Assembly: GCA_902472315.1 (NCBI GenBank)
Contig: CABRNM010000063.1
Coordinates: 1 to 5,710, forward strand
Direction: 5' to 3'
From: an uncultured Collinsella sp.
GTDB lineage: Bacteria > Actinomycetota > Coriobacteriia > Coriobacteriales > Coriobacteriaceae
DNA: 5,710 nt
The notes below the pieces were generated by a model. The model was not told the DNA's origin and ran no database searches. It saw only the letters and a program-made list of their open reading frames with translations. A program made the translations under genes and the position numbers. Below, one piece after another: positions 1 to 5,710 of this stretch; position 1 is the stretch's first letter; each line of letters begins with the position of its first letter.

Positions 1-1377
1 TCTTCCGATCTGCCGGAAAGCGCAACTGAAACGCTACCGCTTATCACCAGCGCCCCCACGGCACAGCAAAACGACAACGAGCAAGCTTGCTTTGGGATAT
101 CCGACGATGAGGCCTACGCAAAGCTCAAGGCCAAGCGCGCCGAACGGCGACACAAAAAGCTCGTCCGCCGCGGCATTGCGGCAGGAGTCGTAGCCGCCAT
201 TGTGCTCATCGCCGTTGTCGTGACCTTCTTAATCAACGCACAGCCCGCAGGTAACAACGGGCCGGTGACCGATATGGTCACCGAGGGCACGTTTACGACC
301 ACCGTCGAGGCTAAAGGCCAGCTCAAGCCCATCTCGGCTTCGGTGGTCTCCCCTTCTGTCGACGGCACGGCAGCATCGATCAACGTGCAAGCCGGCCAGT
401 CCGTCAACGAGGGCGACGTGCTTATGACCATTAAAAACGACGAGCTCGATCGCAACGTTTCCGAGGCGCAGCGTGCGGTCGCGGCTGCCCAGGAAGACCT
501 CGCCAACGCACAGAAAGCGGTAGCTGCCGCCCAAGCCGCTCCGGCGACTGACACAGATGCGTCAGGCGCGACTGGCGCTAGCGGCACCGCCGACACGAGT
601 GCCATCTCGAGCGCCCAACGCAACCTAGCCTCGGCCCAGGCGACCCTGGACCAAGCCAACGCCAAAGCCGCCGAGCGCACGGTAACCGCGCCCAACTCGG
701 GTAGCATCGTCGAGCTCAACGCCAAAGTGGGAGCCACGGTGACCGGAGGCATGGTCATGGGCGAAGGCGACACGAGCGGCGGCAAGCAGTGCATGCAGAT
801 CGCCGACCTCTCCAAGATGAAGGTCACCGTTCAGGTGGGTGAAAAGGATATCGCCAAGATCGCCGTGGGCCAGAGCGCCAACGTTACCTATCCCGCGTTT
901 CCCGATATCGTGAGCCAGGGCACCGTCACGGCTATCGCGTCGGTGGCAAACTCCGACGCCGCCAACGGCGGCGGCAGCAGCGTGACCTTTAACGTCGACA
1001 TCCTCATTGAAGCACCCGACAGCCGCCTCAAGCCGGGCATGACTGCCGAGGTCTCGGTGGTGACCAAGCAGCTTGACGACGTGGTCATGGTGCCCACCAT
1101 GGCGCTGATGACCGAGGACGGCGAGCACTATTACGTCAATCTGGCCACCGATGACGAAGGCAAGGAGACGCGACGCGTGAAGGTGACCATTGTGACGCAA
1201 AACGACAACGACGCCGTGGTCGGCAAGACGCAGGTCAAGCGCGACGACCAGGGCAACGAGATCAACCCCGACGTGCTGGTTACCAAGCTGCGCGATGGAG
1301 ACACCATCGTGGTGGATACCGGCGCAGGCATGACGGCAGACGGCGGCGACAGTATGCCTGCCGATGAGGGCATGTAA
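1..1377 (+). CDS. MacA/HlyD-like membrane-fusion (adaptor) subunit of an ABC exporter, 5' partial
   Basis: The frame is open from the first base with no credible start: the first in-frame GTG, at 202, lies inside the membrane helix. The true start is therefore upstream and 458 residues are visible. Counting from the window edge, residues 1-57 are hydrophilic and end in a Lys/Arg-rich stretch. Residues 58-80 form one hydrophobic anchor. A biotinyl/lipoyl-like half-domain follows at about 95-145. Two Ala/Gln-rich helices (about 148-180 and 201-224) are joined by a Ser/Thr/Gly/Asp linker (181-200). The second lipoyl half contains TVTAPNSGSIVELNAKVGATV. A beta-barrel (about 264-350) and membrane-proximal domain (about 355-440, starting near VMVPTMALM) complete the HlyD/MacA order. 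The C-terminus is acidic and Met-containing. In this family the adaptor sits outside the membrane and stimulates the MacB-type transporter. The 3' end overlaps the ATPase start by 1 nt. Family assignment is secure; substrate is unknown. Confidence 0.9.
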   Translation, partial: SSDLPESATETLPLITSAPTAQQNDNEQACFGISDDEAYAKLKAKRAERRHKKLVRRGIAAGVVAAIVLIAVVVTFLINAQPAGNNGPVTDMVTEGTFTTTVEAKGQLKPISASVVSPSVDGTAASINVQAGQSVNEGDVLMTIKNDELDRNVSEAQRAVAAAQEDLANAQKAVAAAQAAPATDTDASGATGASGTADTSAISSAQRNLASAQATLDQANAKAAERTVTAPNSGSIVELNAKVGATVTGGMVMGEGDTSGGKQCMQIADLSKMKVTVQVGEKDIAKIAVGQSANVTYPAFPDIVSQGTVTAIASVANSDAANGGGSSVTFNVDILIEAPDSRLKPGMTAEVSVVTKQLDDVVMVPTMALMTEDGEHYYVNLATDDEGKETRRVKVTIVTQNDNDAVVGKTQVKRDDQGNEINPDVLVTKLRDGDTIVVDTGAGMTADGGDSMPADEGM

Positions 1378-2150
1378 TGCGCCCCGTCATCGACATCCGC
1401 AACGTGCACCGCATCTTTGAGAGCGAGGCCGGTTGCGCTCACATCCTGCACAATGTGAGCCTGGCGGTGGACCCCGGTGAGTTCGTCGCCATCACCGGCC
1501 CCTCGGGCTCAGGCAAGTCGACGCTCATGAACATCCTGGGTTGCTTGGACAAACCGACGGCGGGCGACTATTACCTGCAGGGCCTCAATGTCGCCGAACT
1601 GGACGATGATGAGCTCACCGAGGTGCGGGCGCTGAGCATCGGCTTTGTCTTTCAGAGTTTCAACCTGCTGCCGCGTCTGTCGGTTATCGAAAACGTCATG
1701 CTGCCGCTGTCCTACACCAATGTGCCGCGCAACCAGCGCGAGATGCGCGCCGTGCACGCACTGCAAGCCGTCACGCTACCGGTCGACCATTGGGACCACC
1801 GCATATCAGAACTCTCTGGTGGACAGATGCAGCGCGTTGCCATCGCGCGCGCCCTCGTCAACGATCCGCCCATCATCCTGGCCGACGAGCCCACGGGAAA
1901 CCTAGACTCGACAACTGGGGCACTCGTCATGGAAACCTTCCATAAGCTCCAAGAACGAGGCAAGACCATCGTACTCATCACGCACGACCCGGGCATTGCT
2001 GCCGAGGCCGACCGTGCCGTGACTATCCGCGACGGGCGAATCCATGACGGCGCATATATCGCGCATGCGCCGAATACGCTACGCGGCGCCATCAGCAACC
2101 TACCCGCGACTTGTACATCTTCCACGTGGCCGAAAGGAGCGAAGGCATGA
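1377..2150 (+). CDS. MacB/LolD-type ABC transporter ATP-binding protein
   Basis: This 257-residue cytoplasmic ATPase has every catalytic motif. Walker A is GPSGSGKST (41-49). The Q-loop is VFQSFNLLP with Gln93. The signature is LSGGQMQR (146-153), Walker B is IILADE with catalytic Glu171, the D-loop is GNLD (174-177), and the switch His203 lies in ITHD. The run LMNILGCLDKPTAG after Walker A is typical of the MacB/LolD/YknY group. The ATG overlaps the adaptor stop (TAATG), and GAGGG at 1366-1370 lies 6 nt upstream as ribosome-binding site, which supports this start and translational coupling. After the H-loop region the protein continues as a tail of about 30 residues, roughly from the DGRIHDG segment. 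The DNA for that tail also holds the ribosome-binding site of the permease. The protein should dimerise and power the permease encoded next. Function as exporter ATPase is well supported; the cargo is not. Confidence 0.96.
   Translation: MRPVIDIRNVHRIFESEAGCAHILHNVSLAVDPGEFVAITGPSGSGKSTLMNILGCLDKPTAGDYYLQGLNVAELDDDELTEVRALSIGFVFQSFNLLPRLSVIENVMLPLSYTNVPRNQREMRAVHALQAVTLPVDHWDHRISELSGGQMQRVAIARALVNDPPIILADEPTGNLDSTTGALVMETFHKLQERGKTIVLITHDPGIAAEADRAVTIRDGRIHDGAYIAHAPNTLRGAISNLPATCTSSTWPKGAKA
2133..2139 (+). promoter_or_regulatory. Ribosome-binding site of the permease gene
   Basis: AAAGGAG lies 7 nt before the ATG at 2147, inside the last codons of the ATPase gene. It decides the permease start. 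An in-frame TTG at 2111 would give 12 extra residues but has no comparable site and would deepen the overlap with the ATPase gene. Confidence 0.75.
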
Positions 2151-3361
2151 GCACCCGAGATCTTATCCAAGAAGCCCTGCACTCGCTCGAGGCCAACAAG
2201 GGTCGCAGCCTGCTCACCATCCTAGGCATCGTCATTGGCATCGCCTCGGTCATAGCCATGACCTCGCTCATCGGCGGCATCCAAAACAGCCTGGTCAACA
2301 GCTTGGGCCTCAACGCGGCCCGCATGGTGCAGATCTACTCGTCCCAAGAGCTCACCGATTCGGACGTCGAGAAGCTGCGCAAGATGGTGCCGCAAATTGA
2401 GCAGATCGGCATCGTCGACAGCGCCTATTCCGAGTACAAAGTTGGGGATAAAAGCTATACCGTCATGGCCCAAGGTGTCGATAGTGACATGCTCGATGCC
2501 GTGGGCGCCAGCAAGATCGTTGCCGGTCGCACCTATAACGACATCGAATCCAAATCCGGCGCTCGGGTGGCGCTCATCGGCCGCGGCGGCGCCGAGCAGC
2601 TGTACGGCAACGAGCAGGACGCGATCGGCAAGACTATTAAGGTCTCGAGCGGAGACGTGCAGATCATTGGCGTTATCGACGGTGGCAACGACTCCATGGG
2701 CTCACTGAGCCTGTTCATGCCCCGAGCGACGATCTCCGAGCTCTACGGCGATGACAATCCGTCGTTTCCCAGCGTGACGGCGCTCGCCACCGAGGGCACC
2801 GATATGGATGAGCTCTGCAAGACGATCGAATCCAAGGTGCGCAGCATGAAGGGCATTTCGGAGGACGACGAGTATGAAAGCGTGTCGGCAAGCTCCATGA
2901 AGAGCGCTATCGACGCCCTCAACTCCTTTATGGGCGCCTTCTCGCTCATCATGGGCGCCGTAGCCGGCATTTCGCTGCTTGTGGGCGGAATCGGCATTAT
3001 GAACATGATGCTCACCAACGTGACCGAGCGCATCCGCGAAATCGGTATCCGCCGCGCTCTGGGCGCAAGCCGACGTGATATCACCGCCCAGTTTTTGGCC
3101 GAATCCTCGGCGCTGTGCATCACCGGCGGCATTTTAGGTGTCGTGATTGGCTATCTACTGGCCTGGGGGCTCACGTTCTTTGCCGCCAACTCGGGCATTA
3201 TGAGCGAGTTCGGAGCCACCGGGACGATTACGCCGAGCTTCTCCATTACAACTGTGCTGCTCGCGTTTGCCGTATCGGTCGGCATCGGCGTGATCTTTGG
3301 CTTCTACCCCGCGCGCCGCGCCGCAAAGCTCGATCCAGTCGAGTGCCTGCGCTATCAGTAA
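2147..3361 (+). CDS. MacB/FtsX-type ABC transporter permease
   Basis: The protein has 404 residues from the ATG at 2147, which overlaps the ATPase stop as ATGA and has a well-placed AAAGGAG. The topology is that of MacB permeases: a short cytoplasmic N-terminus (EALHSLEANKGRSLLTILGI), TM1 at about 22-43, then a large extracellular MacB-PCD-like domain to about 260. Three C-terminal helices follow at about 265-292, 323-346 and 367-388. The segment after TM2, MLTNVTERIREIGIRRALGA, is the hallmark FtsX/MacB cytoplasmic coupling loop. The end, FYPARRAAKLDPVECLRYQ, is the usual family terminus. It should dimerise, bind the ATPase, and work with the anchored adaptor in a mechanotransmission-type exporter. 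Substrates of relatives include macrolides, peptides and toxins, so none is assigned here. Length is normal and no lesion is seen. Six bases after the stop begins the large palindrome. Confidence 0.95.
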   Translation: MSTRDLIQEALHSLEANKGRSLLTILGIVIGIASVIAMTSLIGGIQNSLVNSLGLNAARMVQIYSSQELTDSDVEKLRKMVPQIEQIGIVDSAYSEYKVGDKSYTVMAQGVDSDMLDAVGASKIVAGRTYNDIESKSGARVALIGRGGAEQLYGNEQDAIGKTIKVSSGDVQIIGVIDGGNDSMGSLSLFMPRATISELYGDDNPSFPSVTALATEGTDMDELCKTIESKVRSMKGISEDDEYESVSASSMKSAIDALNSFMGAFSLIMGAVAGISLLVGGIGIMNMMLTNVTERIREIGIRRALGASRRDITAQFLAESSALCITGGILGVVIGYLLAWGLTFFAANSGIMSEFGATGTITPSFSITTVLLAFAVSVGIGVIFGFYPARRAAKLDPVECLRYQ

Positions 3362-3367
3362 TGCAAT

Positions 3368-3448
3368 CCCCCTGAGTTCCGGTGAAATAGGGAGTGTTTA
3401 AGCTGTTAAAAGGCCCATTCAGTCCTTATTTCACCGCAACTCAGGGGG
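3368..3448. repeat. Large imperfect palindrome between convergent genes (possible bidirectional terminator or small repeat element)
   Basis: The left arm 3368-3393 pairs with the right arm 3423-3448 over 26 positions. The only exceptions are C3379 against C3437 and a G-T pair at 3390/3426. The arms begin CCCCCTGAGTT and contain GGTGAAATA, mirrored by TATTTCACC and AACTCAGGGGG. The 29-nt loop (3394-3422) holds a smaller inverted repeat, TTTAA-GCTG-TTAAA (3397-3410). The element nearly fills the 102-nt gap between the permease stop and the TetR stop. Neither side has a run of T after the stem, so it is not a textbook intrinsic terminator, although its position suits a terminator for both convergent units. 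No flanking direct repeat is visible. Its structure is directly seen; its role is not known. Confidence 0.85.
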
Positions 3449-3463
3449 GATAAGGCGCTAGTG

Positions 3464-4075
3464 CTATTCGAAACGAGATTCCAGACTCGATAGTCCATTC
3501 AACGTAAGGTCGTTGGCGACCGCCGAGACGCGCTCGATGGGAACCGAGCCGTCCGACAACGCCCACGTGCGATAGATGCCGATAATGCCGGACAGCAAAA
3601 ACGCCAGGTAGTAATCGAACATCTCATCCTTTAGACCCTCGGGCAGCAGATCGCGCTCAGCGATCTCGTGCTCGAGCGGCACACGCAGACGAGCCATAAA
3701 GTCGTCGAGCGGAATGTTTTCGATCAACTGGCGATTGAGCACCAGGTTGTTGCACAGCGCCTCGTTAACGGTCTTGAAAAAGGACGCCGCAGCGCCAAGT
3801 GCGCGCTCGTTGGTGTCGCCGCCCATGGAGGAAAGCGTCTTCTCGACTGAATCGACGATCATCTCGACCACATCGACGGCAATGGCGTCGAGCAAGCCGT
3901 CGACCGTGCCAAAGTGCACGTAGAAGGTCTTACGGTCGACATTTGCCTCGCGCGCGATAGCGCTCACCGTAATATCGGCCAGGGGCTTTTCCATAAGCAG
4001 TCGCTCAAACGCCGAAAGAATCGCATTGCGACTGCGGACGATACGACGGTCAAGGCGCGGTTTGGTGGTAGCCAT
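3464..4075 (-). CDS. TetR/AcrR-family transcriptional regulator
   Basis: The protein has 203 residues, a normal TetR length. The N-terminal DNA-binding domain spans about residues 12-62. The helix-turn-helix is ITVSAIAREANVDRKTFYVHF (about 35-55), with the family signature of a Thr/Ser-Ile-Ala start and a Tyr-x-His-Phe end. The rest is a mostly helical ligand-binding and dimerisation domain. Its segment FLLSGIIGIYRTWALSDG (in the last quarter) resembles the C-terminal domain of the DhaS-like TetR subgroup; this is a recollection of family style, not a search. The ATG has AAGGGG 8 nt upstream. The gene is convergent to the exporter operon and follows the flippase-like gene on the same strand after a 136-nt gap. 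That gap holds inverted repeats over a candidate promoter, so autorepression is likely. The effector and other targets are unknown. Confidence 0.92.
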   Translation of the reverse strand: MATTKPRLDRRIVRSRNAILSAFERLLMEKPLADITVSAIAREANVDRKTFYVHFGTVDGLLDAIAVDVVEMIVDSVEKTLSSMGGDTNERALGAAASFFKTVNEALCNNLVLNRQLIENIPLDDFMARLRVPLEHEIAERDLLPEGLKDEMFDYYLAFLLSGIIGIYRTWALSDGSVPIERVSAVANDLTLNGLSSLESRFE

Positions 4076-4083
4076 AGACGTGT

Positions 4084-4089
4084 CCCCTT
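4084..4089 (-). promoter_or_regulatory. Ribosome-binding site of the tetR-type gene
   Basis: Read on the minus strand, AAGGGG lies 8 nt before the ATG at 4075. It supports that start. Confidence 0.6.
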
Positions 4090-4113
4090 CATGTCAACAG
4101 CCCACCTGTAAGT

Positions 4114-4176
4114 CCTCTACATGTGGGAGATAATCAACGTAAGAGGATTATCCTACATCTCACATCGCAATGACGA
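4114..4176 (-). promoter_or_regulatory. Candidate promoter and operator of the tetR-type gene
   Basis: This gap upstream of the regulator carries several overlapping dyads. GATAATC (4129-4135) faces GATTATC (4146-4152). CCTCTAC (4114-4120) faces GTAAGAGG (4139-4146) with one base missing. ATGTGGGAGAT (4121-4131) faces ATCTCACAT (4157-4165) with a 2-nt length difference. On the minus strand GATAAT (4152-4147) fits a -10 box, 5 of 6 to consensus. TCGTCA (4176-4171) is a weak -35, 4 of 6, at an 18-nt spacing. The GATAATC/GATTATC dyad is centred at 4140/4141, about where transcription would start. That is a classic place for a TetR-family dimer to block its own promoter. The dyads are seen; promoter and operator roles are inferred. 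Confidence 0.45.
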
Positions 4177-4183
4177 GCGTCAT
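4170..4183. repeat. Short palindrome downstream of the flippase-like gene
   Basis: ATGACGAGCGTCAT is an inverted repeat of 6-nt arms around 2 nt. It lies 29 nt past the stop of the flippase-like gene and just upstream of the candidate -35 region of the regulator. There is no T-run after it on the minus strand, so it is at best a weak terminator. It could equally be another operator half or chance. Confidence 0.4.
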
Positions 4184-4211
4184 CAAGAACGCACGACTCG
4201 CCGACCGGGCC

Positions 4212-5504
4212 CTAAGATCGCTTCTTTTTATTGAGCGCCGCCGGGGAAACGCGAATGCCGTCGCCAGTCTGGCGAACGTAGGTCTGGCGTGCCGGCTTAG
4301 GGGCCACAGCAGGCTTTTGAGCACGTTGTTTGGGATCAACGGTAACCTGGCACGCAGGATGTGCCTTAACGGGCGTAGAGGGCGTCTGAGGCGTGCGCCC
4401 GAGCTTGCGCATCATACGGTCCCAGCGTGCATGGATACTCTCGTTATGAGCGCTCTTAAGGCCCAGCAGCGGGGCGGCCAAAATGGTCGGCGCGATAAAG
4501 GTGATCAGACGCCACAGCAGATAGCCGGCAGTCGATGCCGTGCCAAAAAAGTGACCCAAAAACAGTGCGAAGCCACCCTCGGCGCCGCCGGTGCCGCCGG
4601 GCAGCGGAACGGCGGAGCTCAGCAGCTGGACAAAGGCGCTCGCGGCCATGACAGAGAAAAAGTCGACTTCGTGGTGGCCAAAGGAGAGCATCAAAAAGTA
4701 CGGAACCAGGTAGAAAAACGCCAGCTGCAGCATAGTGATGACGACCGTGAGCAGCATGGACGAAAAATGGCCGGCAGAGAGTTTGAATTTCTCGGAGAAC
4801 GAGTAGATCTCGCCATCGACAAAGGTGCGCCAGCCCTCGATCTTCGTAGCAGAGACGCCCATTCGCTCGAGCCAATTGATGATGCAATGGGCGACGCGCG
4901 TGACGGTCTTGGGCATCAACGCCACGGCAAAGATGCCGAGCAGGATACAGCAATGGCCGCCAAAACTAAAGACGCACAGCAGTGTCATGTCGCCATACCG
5001 CTCGGCGAAAAACGGCATACGGGCGAGCAGTAGAATGGCGCCCCATGCCACCAGGCCAAACTGGTACACGATAAAGCGGGTGAACTGCGTGGCACCCGCT
5101 TCGCCCACGTTTTGGCCGGCTTTGGTAAGGCGGTAAATTTGAGCAGGCGTAGAGCCCATCATCATGGGTGTCAGGTTGCCAAAGAAGATGCCGCTCGCCT
5201 CGACCGAAATGAGGTCGCGGATGCCGACGGGCGAATCGGGGTCGAGCCAAACGGCGATCGCGTACGCCACGATGCCAAAAACGAGATACAGAAACATACA
5301 AAAGCACGCGGCGAAGAGCCAGGGCATCTGAACGCTGGACATAGCGGCCCAAAACTGCCCCATCTGCCCGGTCACGACCAGATAGACGATATACCCGATC
5401 AGCACAACGCCGATGAAGATGGCGCCGCGACGCGCGCTCTTGTTGTCATCGCCGCCAGAAACCTCGACCTGGGGCTTTGGGCTATGCTGAGAGGACTCCG
5501 TCAT
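4212..5504 (-). CDS. UPF0104 / lysylphosphatidylglycerol synthase TM-region (flippase-like) integral membrane protein
   Basis: The protein has 430 residues from the ATG at 5504. AGAAGGAG lies just upstream, with GGAG ending 4 nt before the ATG. The frame is open 108 nt further, to an upstream start codon at 5612, but that would place the start before the candidate promoter, so the shorter form is preferred. The N-terminus is hydrophilic to about 25, followed by many hydrophobic segments (about 28-44, 62-86, 141-161, 173-196, 249-273, 283-299, 325-347). Two motifs mark the family: GNLTPMMMGSTPAQIYRLTKAG in two parts at 109-130 (NLTP, then GSTPAQIYR) and PLPGGTGGAEGGF (300-312). Relatives include the N-terminal flippase part of MprF, archaeal AglD and YbhN. 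No aminoacyltransferase domain follows, so it is not a complete MprF. Instead residues about 350-430 form a basic, Pro/Thr/Lys-rich, probably cytoplasmic tail. Transport of a lipid or lipid-linked molecule is inferred from the family; the substrate is unknown. Confidence 0.88.
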   Translation of the reverse strand: MTESSQHSPKPQVEVSGGDDNKSARRGAIFIGVVLIGYIVYLVVTGQMGQFWAAMSSVQMPWLFAACFCMFLYLVFGIVAYAIAVWLDPDSPVGIRDLISVEASGIFFGNLTPMMMGSTPAQIYRLTKAGQNVGEAGATQFTRFIVYQFGLVAWGAILLLARMPFFAERYGDMTLLCVFSFGGHCCILLGIFAVALMPKTVTRVAHCIINWLERMGVSATKIEGWRTFVDGEIYSFSEKFKLSAGHFSSMLLTVVITMLQLAFFYLVPYFLMLSFGHHEVDFFSVMAASAFVQLLSSAVPLPGGTGGAEGGFALFLGHFFGTASTAGYLLWRLITFIAPTILAAPLLGLKSAHNESIHARWDRMMRKLGRTPQTPSTPVKAHPACQVTVDPKQRAQKPAVAPKPARQTYVRQTGDGIRVSPAALNKKKRS

Positions 5505-5537
5505 GAGGCTCCTTCTGACCGTCAAAGTATCTGGCCT

Positions 5538-5566
5538 ATTGTACCCGTATGGGAGATGAGCAAAAC
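5538..5566 (-). promoter_or_regulatory. Candidate promoter of the flippase-like gene
   Basis: On the minus strand TACAAT (5543-5538) is a good -10 box. Upstream is only a weak -35 candidate, TTTTGC at 16-nt spacing or GTTTTG at 17 nt. Transcription would start near 5530 and leave a leader of about 25 nt before the ATG at 5504. It lies downstream of the tRNA terminator, consistent with an independent transcription unit. Confidence 0.5.
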
Positions 5567-5613
5567 GTAAAGCTATGAGGCAAATGGGATTAGCAGACCA
5601 GACCACTTGCAAT

Positions 5614-5645
5614 AAAAAACCCGGCCTTCATACGAAAGACCGGGT
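5614..5645 (-). terminator. Rho-independent terminator of the tRNA-Glu gene
   Basis: Read on the minus strand, CCCGGTCTT (5644-5636) pairs with AAGGCCGGG (5628-5620) around a 7-nt loop. The stem has 9 pairs including one G-T, plus a flanking A-T pair. A run of six T (5619-5614) follows directly. It begins about 10 nt after the tRNA CCA end. The plus-strand side has no T-run, so it should act in one direction. Confidence 0.92.
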
Positions 5646-5655
5646 ATCTAAAACA

Positions 5656-5710
5656 TGGTAGCCCGTACCAGATTCGAACTGGTGATCTCCGCCTTGAGAG
5701 GGCGGCGTCC
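5656..5710 (-). tRNA. tRNA-Glu (anticodon CTC), 5' part outside the window
   Basis: Fifty-five bases of the 3' part are present; the 5' acceptor strand and most of the D-arm lie beyond the window edge. On the minus strand the anticodon stem is CCGCC/GGCGG (5705-5701 and 5693-5689). The loop is CTCTCAA with anticodon CTC at 5698-5696, reading GAG. The variable loop has 5 nt. The T-arm is ACCAG-TTCGAAT-CTGGT (5683-5667), then ACGGGCT, discriminator A, and a gene-encoded CCA (5658-5656). The GGACGCCGCC lead-in is typical of bacterial tRNA-Glu. It is followed by the intrinsic terminator. Confidence 0.93.

Noticed and set aside
202..204. GTG at 202 as the start of the adaptor gene
   Set aside because: It falls in the middle of the membrane helix, would remove the positive cluster before it, and has no ribosome-binding site. 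The frame stays open to the window edge.
114..827. A 237-codon minus-strand frame inside the adaptor gene
   Set aside because: It is an Ala/Ser/Thr-rich shadow of the adaptor reading frame, with no motif or start signal.
3368..3448. Reading the convergent palindrome as a standard rho-independent terminator
   Set aside because: No T-run follows the stem on either strand. The bases after it are ATAAGGCG on the plus strand and ATTGCATT on the minus strand, so it is listed as a repeat of uncertain role.
4170..5033. A 287-codon open frame on the plus strand opposite the flippase-like gene
   Set aside because: Its product is Arg/Gln/His-rich with no recognisable domain. It lies wholly antisense to a gene with clear family motifs and has no ribosome-binding site. 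High GC commonly leaves the opposite strand open.
5505..5612. N-terminal extension of the flippase-like protein to an upstream start at 5612
   Set aside because: The extra 36 residues are not family-like, the extension would cross the candidate promoter, and the ATG at 5504 has a good ribosome-binding site.
1..5710. CRISPR array, insertion sequence, toxin-antitoxin pair or phage genes
   Set aside because: No regularly spaced repeats, transposase or integrase motifs, or small paired genes were seen. The tRNA end has no visible integrase or attachment-site duplication in the window.

Overview
The window looks like chromosomal DNA from a high-GC actinobacterium. The G/C-rich third codon positions, a MacAB-type exporter split into three genes, and a stand-alone UPF0104-type membrane protein fit a gut Coriobacteriia such as Collinsella. 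That assignment is an inference from general character, not from a marker gene.

Layout: (1) Positions 1-3361, plus strand, hold a tightly coupled three-gene operon. It encodes a membrane-fusion/adaptor protein (5' end outside the window), a MacB-type ATPase, and a MacB/FtsX-type permease. The genes overlap by 1 nt (TAATG) and 4 nt (ATGA). The arrangement resembles MacAB and, as a single-membrane version with separate ATPase and permease, the YknXYZ exporter of Bacillus. (2) Positions 3362-3463, between convergent genes, are almost filled by a large imperfect palindrome: 26-nt arms around a 29-nt loop. (3) Positions 3464-4075, minus strand, encode a TetR/AcrR-family repressor. The 136-nt gap upstream of it (4076-4211) carries nested inverted repeats that look like an auto-operator. 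(4) Positions 4212-5504, minus strand, encode a polytopic UPF0104 / lysylphosphatidylglycerol-synthase-TM-like (flippase-like) protein with a basic, Pro-rich C-terminal tail. A candidate promoter lies just upstream. (5) Positions 5614-5710, minus strand, hold the 3' part of a tRNA-Glu(CTC) followed by a strong intrinsic terminator.

How the parts work together: the three plus-strand genes should form one exporter, with ATP hydrolysis in the cytoplasm moving the permease and its extracellular domain together with the anchored adaptor. The substrate cannot be read from sequence. The TetR protein is the obvious candidate regulator nearby, but its only visible candidate operator is its own upstream region. 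A link to the exporter cannot be tested because the exporter promoter is outside the window. Most of the window is ordinary accessory or envelope biology. The convergent palindrome is the least explained item.
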